A DNA stretch of 64,000 nucleotides. Source: Pontibacter indicus (lineage in GTDB: Bacteria; Bacteroidota; Bacteroidia; Cytophagales; Hymenobacteraceae). The DNA is taken from positions 620,001 through 684,000 of the forward strand of contig NZ_FTPP01000002.1 of NCBI RefSeq assembly GCF_900156345.1. Direction: 5' to 3'. The notes under the pieces are model-generated. The model had not been told where the DNA came from. It was given only the letters and a program-made list of their open reading frames with translations, and did no database searches. Shown here one piece after another: positions 1 to 8,885 of the stretch (position 1 is its first letter; each line of letters begins with the position of its first letter). The position numbers and the translations under genes are program-made.

Positions 1-1627
1 CGTAGCCCGGCGCGGCCTTGCGCTTGGCGTATAGCTGGATGAGCTCGGCGGCAATGTCCTTTACCTTGCTCTTGACCTTCTTCTTCTTGTTCTCCCACTC
101 CGGCGAGCCCAGTTTGCTCATGGTCGGCGGTCCGCCCTCTTTGCCGCTATACTTTGAGATCTTGTGCAGCGAGTGGATGGAAACGTAGAGCAGATCGTCG
201 TCGCGGTATACCAGTCGGATGGCCTCTTGCAGTCGACCGCCAACCTCTACCTTCTCCAGACCGGCAAAGCGGCCCACGCCATAGTCGGTGTGCGTGATGT
301 AGTCGCCGGGCTGCAGGGTGCGCAGCTCTTTCAGCGTCATGGCCTTGGACTTGGAGCGGCCCTCCTTGGCCTTGTGCTGGTAAAAGCGGTCGAAGAGCTG
401 GTGGTCGGTATAGCAGGTGATTTTGAGCTGATCGTCGATGAAACCCTCGCGTAACGATACTGCCAGATGCTGGAAACGCACATCGTGGTCCAACTCGTCG
501 AAGATGGTCGTGAGGCGATTGATCTGGCGCGGCGACTCCGTGGCGATGACGTTCACAAAGCCTTTGCTCTGCTGCTCGTGCAGGTCCTTGACCAGCCTGT
601 TGAAATCCTTGTTAAACGAGGGCTGCGGCTTGGACTGCAGCTGCAGCACTTCGGTGTCTTTGTAGTTGAAGCGCTTGCCGAACTCCACGATGCTGAACTT
701 CTCGAGTAGCTTCTTGAACTGCTTCTGCGTCTGAAACAGCTGCTCCGGATCCGACACGATCTGTGTGCCGCCGCTGCCCGCCATCAGCTTGTCAAACGCA
801 TGAGAAGCCTTGTCAAAATACTCGTCGATCACGTCCAGCGTCTGCCGCACATCCTTGAACCAGATGGTGGTGTTTTTGGGCAGGAAGTCGAGAAACGCCT
901 CGCGGGTTTCCTGTAGCAGTTTGGTTTGTACGTTGGGTATAATCGAGATGCTCTTCTTGGTCTCTACCGATAGCTGCGTGTCGGGGTCGAAGGACCGGAT
1001 ACTCTCAATCTCGTCGCCGAACAGTTCGATGCGGTAAGGCAGGTCGTTGGCATAAGAGAACACGTCTACGATGCCCCCGCGCACTGCATACTGGCCCGCC
1101 TCGTACACAAACTCGGTTCGCTCGAAGCCATATTCGGCCAGCATCTCGCTCAGGAAGTTTACATCCAGCTTTTCGCCCACCTTCGCGCCCAGCGTGTTTT
1201 CTACCAGCGACTTTTTATTGATCACTTTTTCGGTCAGCGCTTCGGGGTAGGTCACAATCAGTTCGCCTTTCTCGGACTTGCTGTTGAGGCGGTTGAGCAC
1301 CTCGGCCCGCATCAGGATGTTGGCGTTCTCGGTGTCGTCGAAGCTGTAAGGACGCTTATAGGACGTCGGGAAGAGCATCACCTCTTTCTCCTCGCCGAGT
1401 AGGTTTTTGAGGTCGGTATAGAAATAGGCCGCCTCCTCCTTGTCGTGCAGCACAAAAAGTTGGTGCTGCGGGTGCAAGGTATAAACGGCCGAGGCCATCA
1501 CGGCATCCAGACTGCCCGCCATGCCCTTGAGTTGCAGACGGTAGGGTTTATCAGCTTTAAGTCGCTCGGCAATGGTTTGCACCACCCCATCGAGACGGTA
1601 TAGCTCTAAAAAATCAGTTACTTTCAT
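1..1627 (-). CDS. mfd: Transcription-repair coupling factor Mfd, N-terminal part (cut by window edge)
   Basis: Mfd is the ATP-dependent DNA translocase that removes stalled RNA polymerase from lesions and recruits UvrA. The minus-strand reading frame opens at the ATG complementary to 1625-1627 (MKVTDFLELYRLDG) and runs without a stop to the left edge, about 542 codons. It contains the UvrB-like N-terminal module (FVYEAGQYAVRGGIVDVF, then YRIELFGDEIESIRSFDP) and the RNA-polymerase-interacting CarD-like domain (LQPGDYITHTDYGVGRFAGL). The window ends just before the helicase motor, so the motor motifs cannot be checked. A TACCTTTG box lies upstream at 1701-1708 on the minus strand, and the 5' leader contains a strong hairpin. 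Identification is secure; only completeness is unknown. Confidence 0.95.
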   Translation of the reverse strand, partial: MKVTDFLELYRLDGVVQTIAERLKADKPYRLQLKGMAGSLDAVMASAVYTLHPQHQLFVLHDKEEAAYFYTDLKNLLGEEKEVMLFPTSYKRPYSFDDTENANILMRAEVLNRLNSKSEKGELIVTYPEALTEKVINKKSLVENTLGAKVGEKLDVNFLSEMLAEYGFERTEFVYEAGQYAVRGGIVDVFSYANDLPYRIELFGDEIESIRSFDPDTQLSVETKKSISIIPNVQTKLLQETREAFLDFLPKNTTIWFKDVRQTLDVIDEYFDKASHAFDKLMAGSGGTQIVSDPEQLFQTQKQFKKLLEKFSIVEFGKRFNYKDTEVLQLQSKPQPSFNKDFNRLVKDLHEQQSKGFVNVIATESPRQINRLTTIFDELDHDVRFQHLAVSLREGFIDDQLKITCYTDHQLFDRFYQHKAKEGRSKSKAMTLKELRTLQPGDYITHTDYGVGRFAGLEKVEVGGRLQEAIRLVYRDDDLLYVSIHSLHKISKYSGKEGGPPTMSKLGSPEWENKKKKVKSKVKDIAAELIQLYAKRKAAPGY

Positions 1628-1652
1628 GCAGGTATATCACAAAACAGCAAAG

Positions 1653-1687
1653 GCAGAACACAGGACTTTTCGATAGTCGTGTTCTGC
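1653..1687 (-). promoter_or_regulatory. Hairpin in the mfd 5' leader
   Basis: GCAGAACAC at 1653-1661 and GTGTTCTGC at 1679-1687 are a perfect 9-bp inverted repeat with a 17-base loop, within which GACT and AGTC can pair again. It lies between the -7 box (1701-1708) and the mfd start, so it would be in the mRNA leader. There is no U-run, so it is not an obvious terminator. Its role is unknown. Confidence 0.5.
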
Positions 1688-1700
1688 TGGTTGTAGTTTA

Positions 1701-1708
1701 CAAAGGTA
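1701..1708 (-). promoter_or_regulatory. -7 box for mfd
   Basis: CAAAGGTA on plus reads TACCTTTG on minus, an exact match to the Bacteroidota TAnnTTTG element, about 75 bases before the mfd start. The upstream -33 element is weak (TCTG, spacing about 18). Confidence 0.55.
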
Positions 1709-1877
1709 AATAAACTAATGCTTTATCAGAACTGTGGGGAGGGGTAGAAAGTTGCGGGGAAAGAGAAATGTATTTCGGTGGAATAGGCTTAAGGTGATAC
1801 AATGGGATGGAAGTGACAGTATTGTCCAAGTGAATTTGCATCCACTTTTTTCACAAAAATCCATACCTTGTATACCC

Positions 1878-2363
1878 ATGGAAACACCTCTACTCCGCTA
1901 CAGACTAACCGACCCGATCGGCGTCACGACGAAAGTATACGCTCTCGTTATTATCGCTGGTAGCGTCTGGTTGTTTATGTCCCATCCTGTAGCCGGTATT
2001 CTCATGCTGCTGTTCGGGATTTTTCCATTAGTCCAGTACAAGTGCCTCGAAATTGATCTCTACAGCGGTACTTACTGCATGGGGATAAACATATTAGGCC
2101 ATACTGTTGGTACCAGAGAGCCATACCCCGGCACAAAGTGCATTTTCCTGAAGAAGAACAGAACCATTGCCTCTCACTCCCGACGTTCCTGGCGGCCCAT
2201 CGCATCCACTTCTTTTGATAGTTTTCTTTGGTTGGAGGATGGCACTAAAATTTTGCTGTCGTGCGACGGTACGAAAGACGCCGCCATACAACGAATACAG
2301 CCACTGGCCGAGGAACTGAAGACGGAAATCTTGGACCTTACGGCCCCACTGTCGCAGGCATAG
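1878..2363 (+). CDS. Small membrane protein of unknown function
   Basis: This frame can be opened further upstream at 1734, but the upstream residues are basic and unlike a protein. The start METPLLRYRLTDPIG at 1878 follows a TAnnTTG-like box (ATACCTTG at 1863-1870) and gives 161 residues. Two hydrophobic segments near residues 18-60 (VYALVIIAGSVWLF and VAGILMLLFGIFPLV) are followed by a polar C-terminal domain of about 100 residues that could be a small beta-rich, PH-like domain. That fold is a guess from the alternation of residues. No family is recognised. The gene is transcribed divergently from mfd. Confidence 0.55.
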   Translation: METPLLRYRLTDPIGVTTKVYALVIIAGSVWLFMSHPVAGILMLLFGIFPLVQYKCLEIDLYSGTYCMGINILGHTVGTREPYPGTKCIFLKKNRTIASHSRRSWRPIASTSFDSFLWLEDGTKILLSCDGTKDAAIQRIQPLAEELKTEILDLTAPLSQA

Positions 2364-2634
2364 TCGAGGTGTTATCTGTCAAGATTCACTCCCAAAGCAA
2401 CAACGTAAGACCTCGCACTTCCGATAGCCTTTCTATTTGCAGAGGCTTTGCCTTTCCACTCGTCCAAATATGCCAAAACAGGTATAGCACAGCATAATAA
2501 CCATTTCAAGAGTGTAATCAGCACTAAACTTTTAGCAGAATCAGTTATAGTTATATTTTAAATTCGTATAAGCATATAAGTGCTTTTGTTACGTTACAAC
2601 TAGCTTAATAGAGAAGCAACTAGCGGGACTTAAA

Positions 2635-3429
2635 ATGGATGTGCTCAAGCGAAATAACATCAATATGTTCGGAAAAGGCGAACAGGCGCTTATGTTCGGC
2701 CACGGCTTTGGGTGCGATCAGAACATGTGGCGCTTTGTCACGCCTGCTTTTCAGCAGCAGTACAAGATTGTGTTGTTCGACCATGTGGGGGCTGGCAACT
2801 CCGACCTCGAGGCGTATGACACCCACAAGTATGGCAGTCTACAGGGCTACGCTTCCGACATCCTGGAGATGTGCCAGGAGCTGGACCTGGAGAATGTGAT
2901 CTTTGTCGGGCATTCAGTGAGCGCCATGATGGGAGTGCTTAGTGCCATCAGAGAGCCGGACTTGTTCAGCAAACTGATTCTGATTGGCCCATCGCCTTGC
3001 TACATCAATGACGAGAATTATGTCGGCGGTTTTGACCGGGCCGATGTACTGTCGATGCTCGCTTACATGGAGCACGACTACCCGCTTTGGGCCGATACGT
3101 TTGCTCCCCTGATCATGGGGAACCCGGATAAGCCTTCTTTGGGGGAGGAGCTGGCGCAGAGCTTCTGCAACACAGATCCGGATATCGCCCGGCATTTTGC
3201 GCAGGTCACCTTTCTATCGGACAACCGCCAGGACCTACCCAAGCTGCAGACTGAAACCCTGATCATGCAGTGTGCCGAGGACATTATTGCCCCAGCCGAA
3301 GTCGGAGATTACGTGCACCACGCGATCCGCAACTCCACTCTGGTGCAGATGGAGGCCACCGGTCACTGTCCCAATCTGAGCGCCCCATTGGAGACCATTG
3401 CCATCATCGACGACTTCCTTCAGGTATAG
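2635..3429 (+). CDS. RsbQ-like alpha/beta hydrolase
   Basis: This 264-residue protein matches the length and layout of RsbQ/D14/KAI2-type hydrolases. The oxyanion region FGHGFGCDQNMW is at residues 21-32. The nucleophile elbow GHSVSA places Ser94, and Asp216 and His244 complete the catalytic triad, close to S96/D219/H247 of Bacillus RsbQ. RsbQ acts with the PAS phosphatase RsbP in energy-stress control of SigB; no RsbP partner is next to it here, so the substrate and role are open. The stop codon TAG lies inside a copy of the CAGGTATAGC motif (3425-3434). Family call is firm, function is inferred only at family level. Confidence 0.85.
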   Translation: MDVLKRNNINMFGKGEQALMFGHGFGCDQNMWRFVTPAFQQQYKIVLFDHVGAGNSDLEAYDTHKYGSLQGYASDILEMCQELDLENVIFVGHSVSAMMGVLSAIREPDLFSKLILIGPSPCYINDENYVGGFDRADVLSMLAYMEHDYPLWADTFAPLIMGNPDKPSLGEELAQSFCNTDPDIARHFAQVTFLSDNRQDLPKLQTETLIMQCAEDIIAPAEVGDYVHHAIRNSTLVQMEATGHCPNLSAPLETIAIIDDFLQV

Positions 3430-3531
3430 CCGCTTTCATAACAAGAGCTGTTTGATTTGAAGAGTAATAGGATATACCTATATTTTAATTATATTTAAGC
3501 TGCAATCTATTTGCAGTACTAAATTAATTTT

Positions 3532-4929
3532 ATGCTCCAAACCTTTACGCTTCAGCTGAAACAAACCGCCTCCGATCTATGGGCATTCCTCAAAACTCCG
3601 AAAGACGAGCCCGCTACGCTGGATAGTTCCTCAAGTAAGTTCCGCATCCTGCTGTATGTGCTCCTGATTGATGTGCTACTCGTGTTCGCGCTGACGGGCA
3701 TCAAAGGGTTGGTAGAACTCATAGGCTGGCATACTGGCAATACGCACGCCGTGCTCGAATTTATGCGGTCTTTCCCGGTATGGGCTTTTCTGCTGTTGGG
3801 TGTGCTGATAGTGCCTTTTCTGGAGGAACTGGTTTTCCGCTATGGGCTACGGTTTAAGAGCGGCTACATGGTTTTGCTGGCTTTTGCGGTGGCAATTGCA
3901 CTGGGTGTTGTGGCCTATTCGCTGGTGCCACTGGAAGGCGCCATCGGTGCATGGATTATACTGGGTATGGCCATGGTTTTGTATGGGCTGAACGGCGAAG
4001 CGGTCACCGGTTTCCTTGAAAAAATATGGCGAAAGGTATACGCCGTCTTCTTTTACCTGATGGCCTTTGCGTTTGGCCTGATTCACATCACCAATTTCAC
4101 TGACTTCGACTACGCTTCTGCGGCTGTACTGCTTATTCCGATCCTGGTAGCGCCTCAGATCGTGGGAGGTATGCTGATGGGGTATATGCGGGTGAAGCAT
4201 GGCTTCCGTTGGGGTTATTTTCTGCATGCAAGTCACAATGCCTTGTTTTTCGGACTGGCGCTGGCCTTTATGGGCACCTTGGAAGAGAAACTGCAAATCC
4301 AAAACGAGAGCTATACCCTGCAGGTAGAGGAGCACATGCGCCACGACCAAACTGCCATCGCTTCTAAATTTATTGGACCCGACTCGATCGGGTTTGAGAA
4401 CCAAAAACTACACGATGTCATCCTGGCGCTGCTGGATAAAGAAGAGTCTTTGGTAGAGCTCGACAAAAAGAAGCATCAGTACACAGCCATCGACCTGAGG
4501 TTTAAAGCCCACAACCCATCTGAGGATGTGATAGAAAGCAAACAGCAGGTACTCGAGCAACTGCAGCAGGTCTACAAGTTCGAGGTGACCTACCGCTCGC
4601 AAAAAAGGGACGCCTGGGATGTGGCGGTTGCCGATGCTGATCTACTGGCGACCCATTATGTAGCCGACCTGGGCCGTTCTACCGTTCAGTATAACGAGGA
4701 GGAGATCACATTCGAGAACGTGACGCTGGGGGAGTTGGTAGGCGCTGTGGAGAAAAACTTCAAGGTAGGACTTATCTCTGATCGGAAACTGCTGGAGCTA
4801 GGCAAGTACGACTTCAAACTACCCAAAAACGATTTCGAGCAGGCAAAAGAAGACCTGAAAACCAAGTATGGCATCCTGCTGCAATCACGCATGGAGCTGG
4901 CTGATTTGGCGGTGGTGTCTTTTAAGTAG
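3532..4929 (+). CDS. CPBP-family intramembrane metalloprotease with a long C-terminal soluble domain
   Basis: The membrane part (residues about 38-250) carries the CPBP/Abi signature: E98-E99 and R103 in EELVFR, the FxxxH motif with His185 (FGLIH), and HxxxN with His232 and Asn236 (HASHN). These residues bind the metal of this CAAX-protease-like fold. After the last membrane helix comes about 215 residues of soluble sequence with no domain I recognise, so at 465 residues the protein is about twice the length of a bare CPBP protease. It stands alone between an RsbQ-like gene and the convergent J-domain gene. Substrate unknown; a regulatory or substrate-binding role for the tail is inference. 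Confidence 0.85.
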   Translation: MLQTFTLQLKQTASDLWAFLKTPKDEPATLDSSSSKFRILLYVLLIDVLLVFALTGIKGLVELIGWHTGNTHAVLEFMRSFPVWAFLLLGVLIVPFLEELVFRYGLRFKSGYMVLLAFAVAIALGVVAYSLVPLEGAIGAWIILGMAMVLYGLNGEAVTGFLEKIWRKVYAVFFYLMAFAFGLIHITNFTDFDYASAAVLLIPILVAPQIVGGMLMGYMRVKHGFRWGYFLHASHNALFFGLALAFMGTLEEKLQIQNESYTLQVEEHMRHDQTAIASKFIGPDSIGFENQKLHDVILALLDKEESLVELDKKKHQYTAIDLRFKAHNPSEDVIESKQQVLEQLQQVYKFEVTYRSQKRDAWDVAVADADLLATHYVADLGRSTVQYNEEEITFENVTLGELVGAVEKNFKVGLISDRKLLELGKYDFKLPKNDFEQAKEDLKTKYGILLQSRMELADLAVVSFK

Positions 4930-4998
4930 GGCCGGGATAGATGTACACAGGTATAGGCCCCCGTCTTGAGTGCCTTCAGGTATACGGTTAGCTAAGCC

Positions 4999-6078
4999 TT
5001 ATTTCAGAATCACCTTGATCTGCACAGGGTCCTGCAGCACACGCAGGTTCTGCTTGAGCTGCTCGAGTTCGTAGGTCAGGCTTTCTTTGGCGCGCTTAAA
5101 CTTTTGGTTCATCTGCTTGGGAGAGCCGCAGAAGTTGTCGTAGAAGGTGGCGTTGGGGCCGAAGATAAAGGCGTTGAGCTCCGCCTGAAGCTCGCTGAGC
5201 TGATCATCCAAAAGTTTGATGTAGTAAGTCAACTGCTCGTCGGGCAGTTTGTCGAGGGCCTGGCCTTGCTCCTCCATAAACTCCATCTGCAGGCGCAGCA
5301 GCTCAAAAAAGTCGTCGTGGTGGTAGGCTTGCGTCACGCGCTTCATGGCTTCTTCTTTCCAGGCGCGCTTGGTTTCGTCCTGTTCTTTGTCGGGGTGAAG
5401 CTGCTTGGCCAGATCGGTGTACACGCGGCGACTGGCTTTGCTGATTTTGCTGAGTTCGGCCTTGGCTTTTGCCTCCTTCTCTTGCTGCGCTTTGGTCTTG
5501 CGGCCTCTCTGGCGGTCCTGCCGGGCACGTTCCCGCGCTTCCTCTTCGCGGTCCAGCTGGGCCTGCAGGCGCTCAAATTCATCGAGCTCGTCCCAATTGT
5601 CAGGTATAGCTCCCTCTTCCTCGTTGGCTATACCTTCCTCCGGAAATTCCTCATCTGGTAAGTATAGGGTGCGCTCGGCATAAGGAACTTCAGCATAGCG
5701 GTCGTGCAGGGCGATCAGGTCTTGGCGTTCGTAGTCGCGGATCAGGTCGAGGGCCATGCTGGCGATCAGTTGGGCGAGCTTTTCTTTCTCTCTAAAACTG
5801 AACAGCGGCAGGGCAAAAGCCTCGTCCAGCAGCTTGACCAAGGCCACGCGCTGCGCCACCTGCTGCATGATGATGGGGCGCAGTTCCTTTTCGATACGCT
5901 TCTGAGCCAGGTCCATGCTGTCGCGCCGTGTGGTCAGTTCCTGCTTCAGTTGCTCTATCTGGGCTACTTTCCTGTTAAATTCCTGTTGCAGCTGACTCAG
6001 CCGGCGCTGGTCCGGCGAGGTGATCTGGGGCGTGAGCGATGGAACAGGTTTGTCGGACTTGGGAGAAGGCATAAGCAA
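4999..6078 (-). CDS. J-domain-containing coiled-coil protein
   Basis: The 359-residue product has an N-terminal coiled coil (about 25-75), an acidic linker, a highly charged helical stretch (175-215), and a J-domain-like segment with the HPD motif at residues 228-230 (LAKQLHPDKE). The HPD tripeptide is what J-domains use to stimulate the ATPase of DnaK-type chaperones, so a co-chaperone role is likely. It lacks the Gly/Phe and zinc regions of DnaJ. Two possible starts (MLM) lie six bases apart. It follows the lipoprotein gene on the same strand, separated by a strong hairpin. Client unknown. Confidence 0.75.
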   Translation of the reverse strand: MLMPSPKSDKPVPSLTPQITSPDQRRLSQLQQEFNRKVAQIEQLKQELTTRRDSMDLAQKRIEKELRPIIMQQVAQRVALVKLLDEAFALPLFSFREKEKLAQLIASMALDLIRDYERQDLIALHDRYAEVPYAERTLYLPDEEFPEEGIANEEEGAIPDNWDELDEFERLQAQLDREEEARERARQDRQRGRKTKAQQEKEAKAKAELSKISKASRRVYTDLAKQLHPDKEQDETKRAWKEEAMKRVTQAYHHDDFFELLRLQMEFMEEQGQALDKLPDEQLTYYIKLLDDQLSELQAELNAFIFGPNATFYDNFCGSPKQMNQKFKRAKESLTYELEQLKQNLRVLQDPVQIKVILK

Positions 6079-6095
6079 TGGGCAGGTATAGGAAC

Positions 6096-6138
6096 AGGTA
6101 TAGCGCCGGCAATTTACGGATAAGCCGGTGCTATACCT
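6096..6138 (-). terminator. Hairpin built from two inverted GGTATAGC copies
   Basis: The arms 6096-6110 and 6124-6138 pair over 15 positions (one G-T wobble) around a 13-base loop. Each arm consists of AGGTATAGC followed by a GC-rich CCGGC extension. It lies directly after the lipoprotein gene and before the J-domain gene on the minus strand, so it could end transcription or stabilise the upstream message. No clear U-run follows. Confidence 0.55.
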
Positions 6139-6141
6139 ACC

Positions 6142-6771
6142 TTACTGCTGCGCATCGAACGGTATAAAGCGGTTGTTCTGCAGCAGGTATAGCGTGGTGC
6201 GGTTGCCGTCGAGCACCGACACGCCGTCGGTTTTCAGGTTGGTGAACTGCTGCTTGCGGGGGTTGCGCACGAGCGAGTCCTGCGGGGCGAGCCTGAGTTG
6301 CAGGTTGCTATACCTGCGCTCGTTCAGTTGCTGCGCGGGGTAAGCGGCCACTTTCATTTCGCGGGCCTGCGGAGTGCTGTAGTCTAGGAAAGCGAGGATG
6401 TAGATGGAGTCGTTCTGCAGCACCTGCACCGCATAGTCGGGTGTGCGGTTGCCGTTGAGGTTGCCGCGCAGGTATACCGGGTTGTCGACCTGCTGGGTGC
6501 GGTTGGACATGGCCTGGTCGGTGAGCACGGCTACTTCGGCCTGTGGCTGGCGTTGTTGCAGCAAGGTAGTGAGCGTGTCGGGCAGTGGATGCAGAATGGC
6601 GCCTTCATCAGTGGCGCGGGCTACGCTGTCGATAGAGGCTTTGGTGTCGGAGTCGATCTGACTTTCGATCAGGTCATCGTCGGCAGCGCGCTTGTAGTTG
6701 CCGTCGGCGGAGTCGGAACCGCAGGAGGCGAGGGCCAAAAGCCCAGTCAGGGCAAGTAGGTATGGTTTCAT
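6142..6771 (-). CDS. Lipoprotein of unknown function
   Basis: The start MKPYLLALTGLLALASCGSD was chosen because it gives a textbook lipoprotein signal peptide with the lipobox LASC, giving 209 residues; the frame stays open upstream without similar sense. The mature part is rich in Asp, Gln, Asn and Arg and contains a stretch (NLNGNRTPDYAVQVL) that reads like an FG-GAP or integrin-type repeat strand, often seen in surface proteins, but this is weak. It is followed by a 15-bp hairpin. No family assigned. Confidence 0.65.
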   Translation of the reverse strand: MKPYLLALTGLLALASCGSDSADGNYKRAADDDLIESQIDSDTKASIDSVARATDEGAILHPLPDTLTTLLQQRQPQAEVAVLTDQAMSNRTQQVDNPVYLRGNLNGNRTPDYAVQVLQNDSIYILAFLDYSTPQAREMKVAAYPAQQLNERRYSNLQLRLAPQDSLVRNPRKQQFTNLKTDGVSVLDGNRTTLYLLQNNRFIPFDAQQ

Positions 6772-6948
6772 AGGTATAGCGTTCGTTTTAAATAAGTTGC
6801 TTTGCATACCGTGCAGACTGGCAGAAAGTTGCAAGGCTCCGCCATGACAGGTATAAGTTAAAGCTCCAGGTATAGCTTCCGGTAACAACTATACCTGCCG
6901 GACATCTGCAAGATATATGCGCTAAATGTATAGCAGACATGAAGCATC

Positions 6949-8706
6949 CTACCGGATCAGCTCCACCTTGCGCTCGCCGATCTGCTGGCGCCACATGGCG
7001 TAGTAGAGTCCTTTTTGCTCCACCAGTTCGGCATGGGTGCCCTGCTCCACGATCTTGCCTTTTTCGAGCACATAAATGGTGTCGGCGTGCATGATGGTGC
7101 TAAGTCGGTGGGCGATTAGGATGGTGATCTGCTCGCGGAGGGCGGATATTTCCTTCACGGTGGCGGTGATCTCTTCTTCGGTGAGGGAATCGAGGGCAGA
7201 GGTGGCTTCGTCGAAAATGAGGAGGCGTGGGTTACGGATAAGGGCGCGGGCAATGGAAAGGCGTTGCTTTTCACCACCCGACATCTTCAGACCGCCCTCG
7301 CCAATTTGGGTATGGATGCCTTTCTCGGAGCGGGTGAGCAGTTGGGTGGCGGAGGCCTTTTCCATGGCCCGGATCACTTCCTCATCGGTGGCATCGGGTT
7401 TTACATACTGCAGGTTTTCCTTGATGGTGCCTGAAAACAGGTTGGTCTCCTGCGTCACAAAACCCAGCTGCCGCCGTGCTTCGTTCAGCCAGATTTCCTT
7501 CACGGGCGTGCCGTTGTAGTAAATCTCGCCGCTGGCCGGCAGGTATAGCCCGACCAGCAATTTCACCAGCGTGGATTTTCCGGAGCCCGACGGTCCCACA
7601 AAGGCAACAGTGTCGCCGGTGTTCGCCTCAAAGGAAATGCCATCGACGGAGTTTTGCGGCGCCCCTTTGTGCCGGAACACCACATTCTCAAACCGCAGCT
7701 GCTGCAACGGCCCGACGTTTATTGCCGACTCCGGCCGGGTCTCGACAGGCTTGTTCATGAGCTCGTCGAAGTTGTGGAGCGAGGCCTCGGCTTCGCGGTA
7801 GGTGAGGATGATGGTGCCCATGTCCTGCAGCGGCCCGAAGATGCTGACGGAAATAAACTGCATCGAAATCAGCTCGCCGGTGCTGAGCACATCCCGGAAA
7901 ATAAGCCAGAGCAAGGTGAACAGGATGGATTGCTTGAGCAAATTAAGGGCTGTGCCCTGTAGAAAAGAGAGCGTGCGCACCCGTTTCACTTTGGCCATTT
8001 CCAGCGAGAAAATCCGCTCGGTGTGCTCGCGCAGGCGGCGTATTTCGGGATAAGTCAAACCCAGACTTTTCACCAGTTCAATGTTGCGCAGCGACTCCGT
8101 GATCACACCCGACATCTTATTGGTGGCGCGGTTGATGGAGCGCTGCATGGTCTTGATCTTGGCGCTGAGCAAACTGGTCAGTCCGCCGAGCACCACCATC
8201 CCGATAATGAAAATAGGCACCAGCGCCCAGTGCTTCGTGATGGCATACCACACCAGGAAGCCAACGCCGACCAAAGACGAAAACAGGATGTTGATGAACG
8301 AGTTGATGAAGCGCTCGGTGTCGCGGCGCACGCGTTGCAGAATGGAAAGCGTTTCGCCACTGTTCTGGTCGGCGTATTCCTGGTAAGATAGTTTGAGGGT
8401 TTGCTTGAGGCCGTCGTTGAAGATCTGTACCCCGAACTTTTGCACCACCAGGTTGGTGAAATACTCCTGAAAGGCCTTTGCCAGGCGCGAGAGCAGCGCC
8501 ACCACCACAGCCAACAGCATCAACCACAGCGCACCCTTCACGCGTTCCTCGCTGGTCATGGTAAATGGCGGCGTGGCGTAGTTGTCGATGATCTTACCGA
8601 AGATGATCGGGTCGACCAGAGCCAGCACCTGGCTGGTGCCGGCCAGCAGCAGCGAAAGGATGACGAGCCCCCGATGAGGCTGCAGGTAGTTCCAGAGTAC
8701 GCGCAT
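6949..8706 (-). CDS. ABC exporter, fused permease and ATPase (MsbA/MDR type)
   Basis: A half-size ABC exporter of 585 residues that would work as a homodimer in the inner membrane. The N-terminal half carries about six membrane helices (residues 15-310). The ATPase follows with Walker A GPSGSGKST (371-379), the signature MSGGEKQR (475-482), Walker B LLIFDEATSALD (495-506) and the H-loop in LIAHRLSTI. The substrate cannot be read from the sequence; lipids, drugs or peptides are all possible for this family. It appears monocistronic, with about 180 bases of motif-rich spacer on each side. Confidence 0.92.
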   Translation of the reverse strand: MRVLWNYLQPHRGLVILSLLLAGTSQVLALVDPIIFGKIIDNYATPPFTMTSEERVKGALWLMLLAVVVALLSRLAKAFQEYFTNLVVQKFGVQIFNDGLKQTLKLSYQEYADQNSGETLSILQRVRRDTERFINSFINILFSSLVGVGFLVWYAITKHWALVPIFIIGMVVLGGLTSLLSAKIKTMQRSINRATNKMSGVITESLRNIELVKSLGLTYPEIRRLREHTERIFSLEMAKVKRVRTLSFLQGTALNLLKQSILFTLLWLIFRDVLSTGELISMQFISVSIFGPLQDMGTIILTYREAEASLHNFDELMNKPVETRPESAINVGPLQQLRFENVVFRHKGAPQNSVDGISFEANTGDTVAFVGPSGSGKSTLVKLLVGLYLPASGEIYYNGTPVKEIWLNEARRQLGFVTQETNLFSGTIKENLQYVKPDATDEEVIRAMEKASATQLLTRSEKGIHTQIGEGGLKMSGGEKQRLSIARALIRNPRLLIFDEATSALDSLTEEEITATVKEISALREQITILIAHRLSTIMHADTIYVLEKGKIVEQGTHAELVEQKGLYYAMWRQQIGERKVELIR

Positions 8707-8829
8707 GGGGTGTTTAGCTTTAAGTTCTCTTCCTACGGGTGTACCCGCTGCAGGTATACGGCTTGGCTGGTTTCGGCTCTGGGATGCAATCAGGTCAGCG
8801 ACAGGTATAGCTTTGAAACACAGGTATAA

Positions 8830-8860
8830 AAAATGCCCGAAGCGGGGCTCCGGGCATTTT
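8830..8860 (-). terminator. Intrinsic terminator after the PepSY-like gene
   Basis: AAAATGCCCG (8830-8839) and CGGGCATTTT (8851-8860) form a 10-bp stem with T-runs on both strands. It lies just beyond the stop of the PepSY-like gene read on minus, before the ABC exporter gene. Confidence 0.75.
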
Positions 8861-8885
8861 CATTAAGTATTTACAAAACGGGTGC

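Noticed and set aside
164-454. Plus-strand reading frames over the first 1.6 kb
   Set aside because: They lie antisense to mfd, which matches its family over the entire stretch.
1734-1877. Longer N terminus for the small membrane protein
   Set aside because: The extra 48 residues are basic and cross a likely promoter box; the start at 1878 is better placed.
5104-5661. 185-residue plus-strand frame
   Set aside because: It is antisense to the J-domain gene and Leu/Val-rich, a typical shadow of a charged coiled coil.
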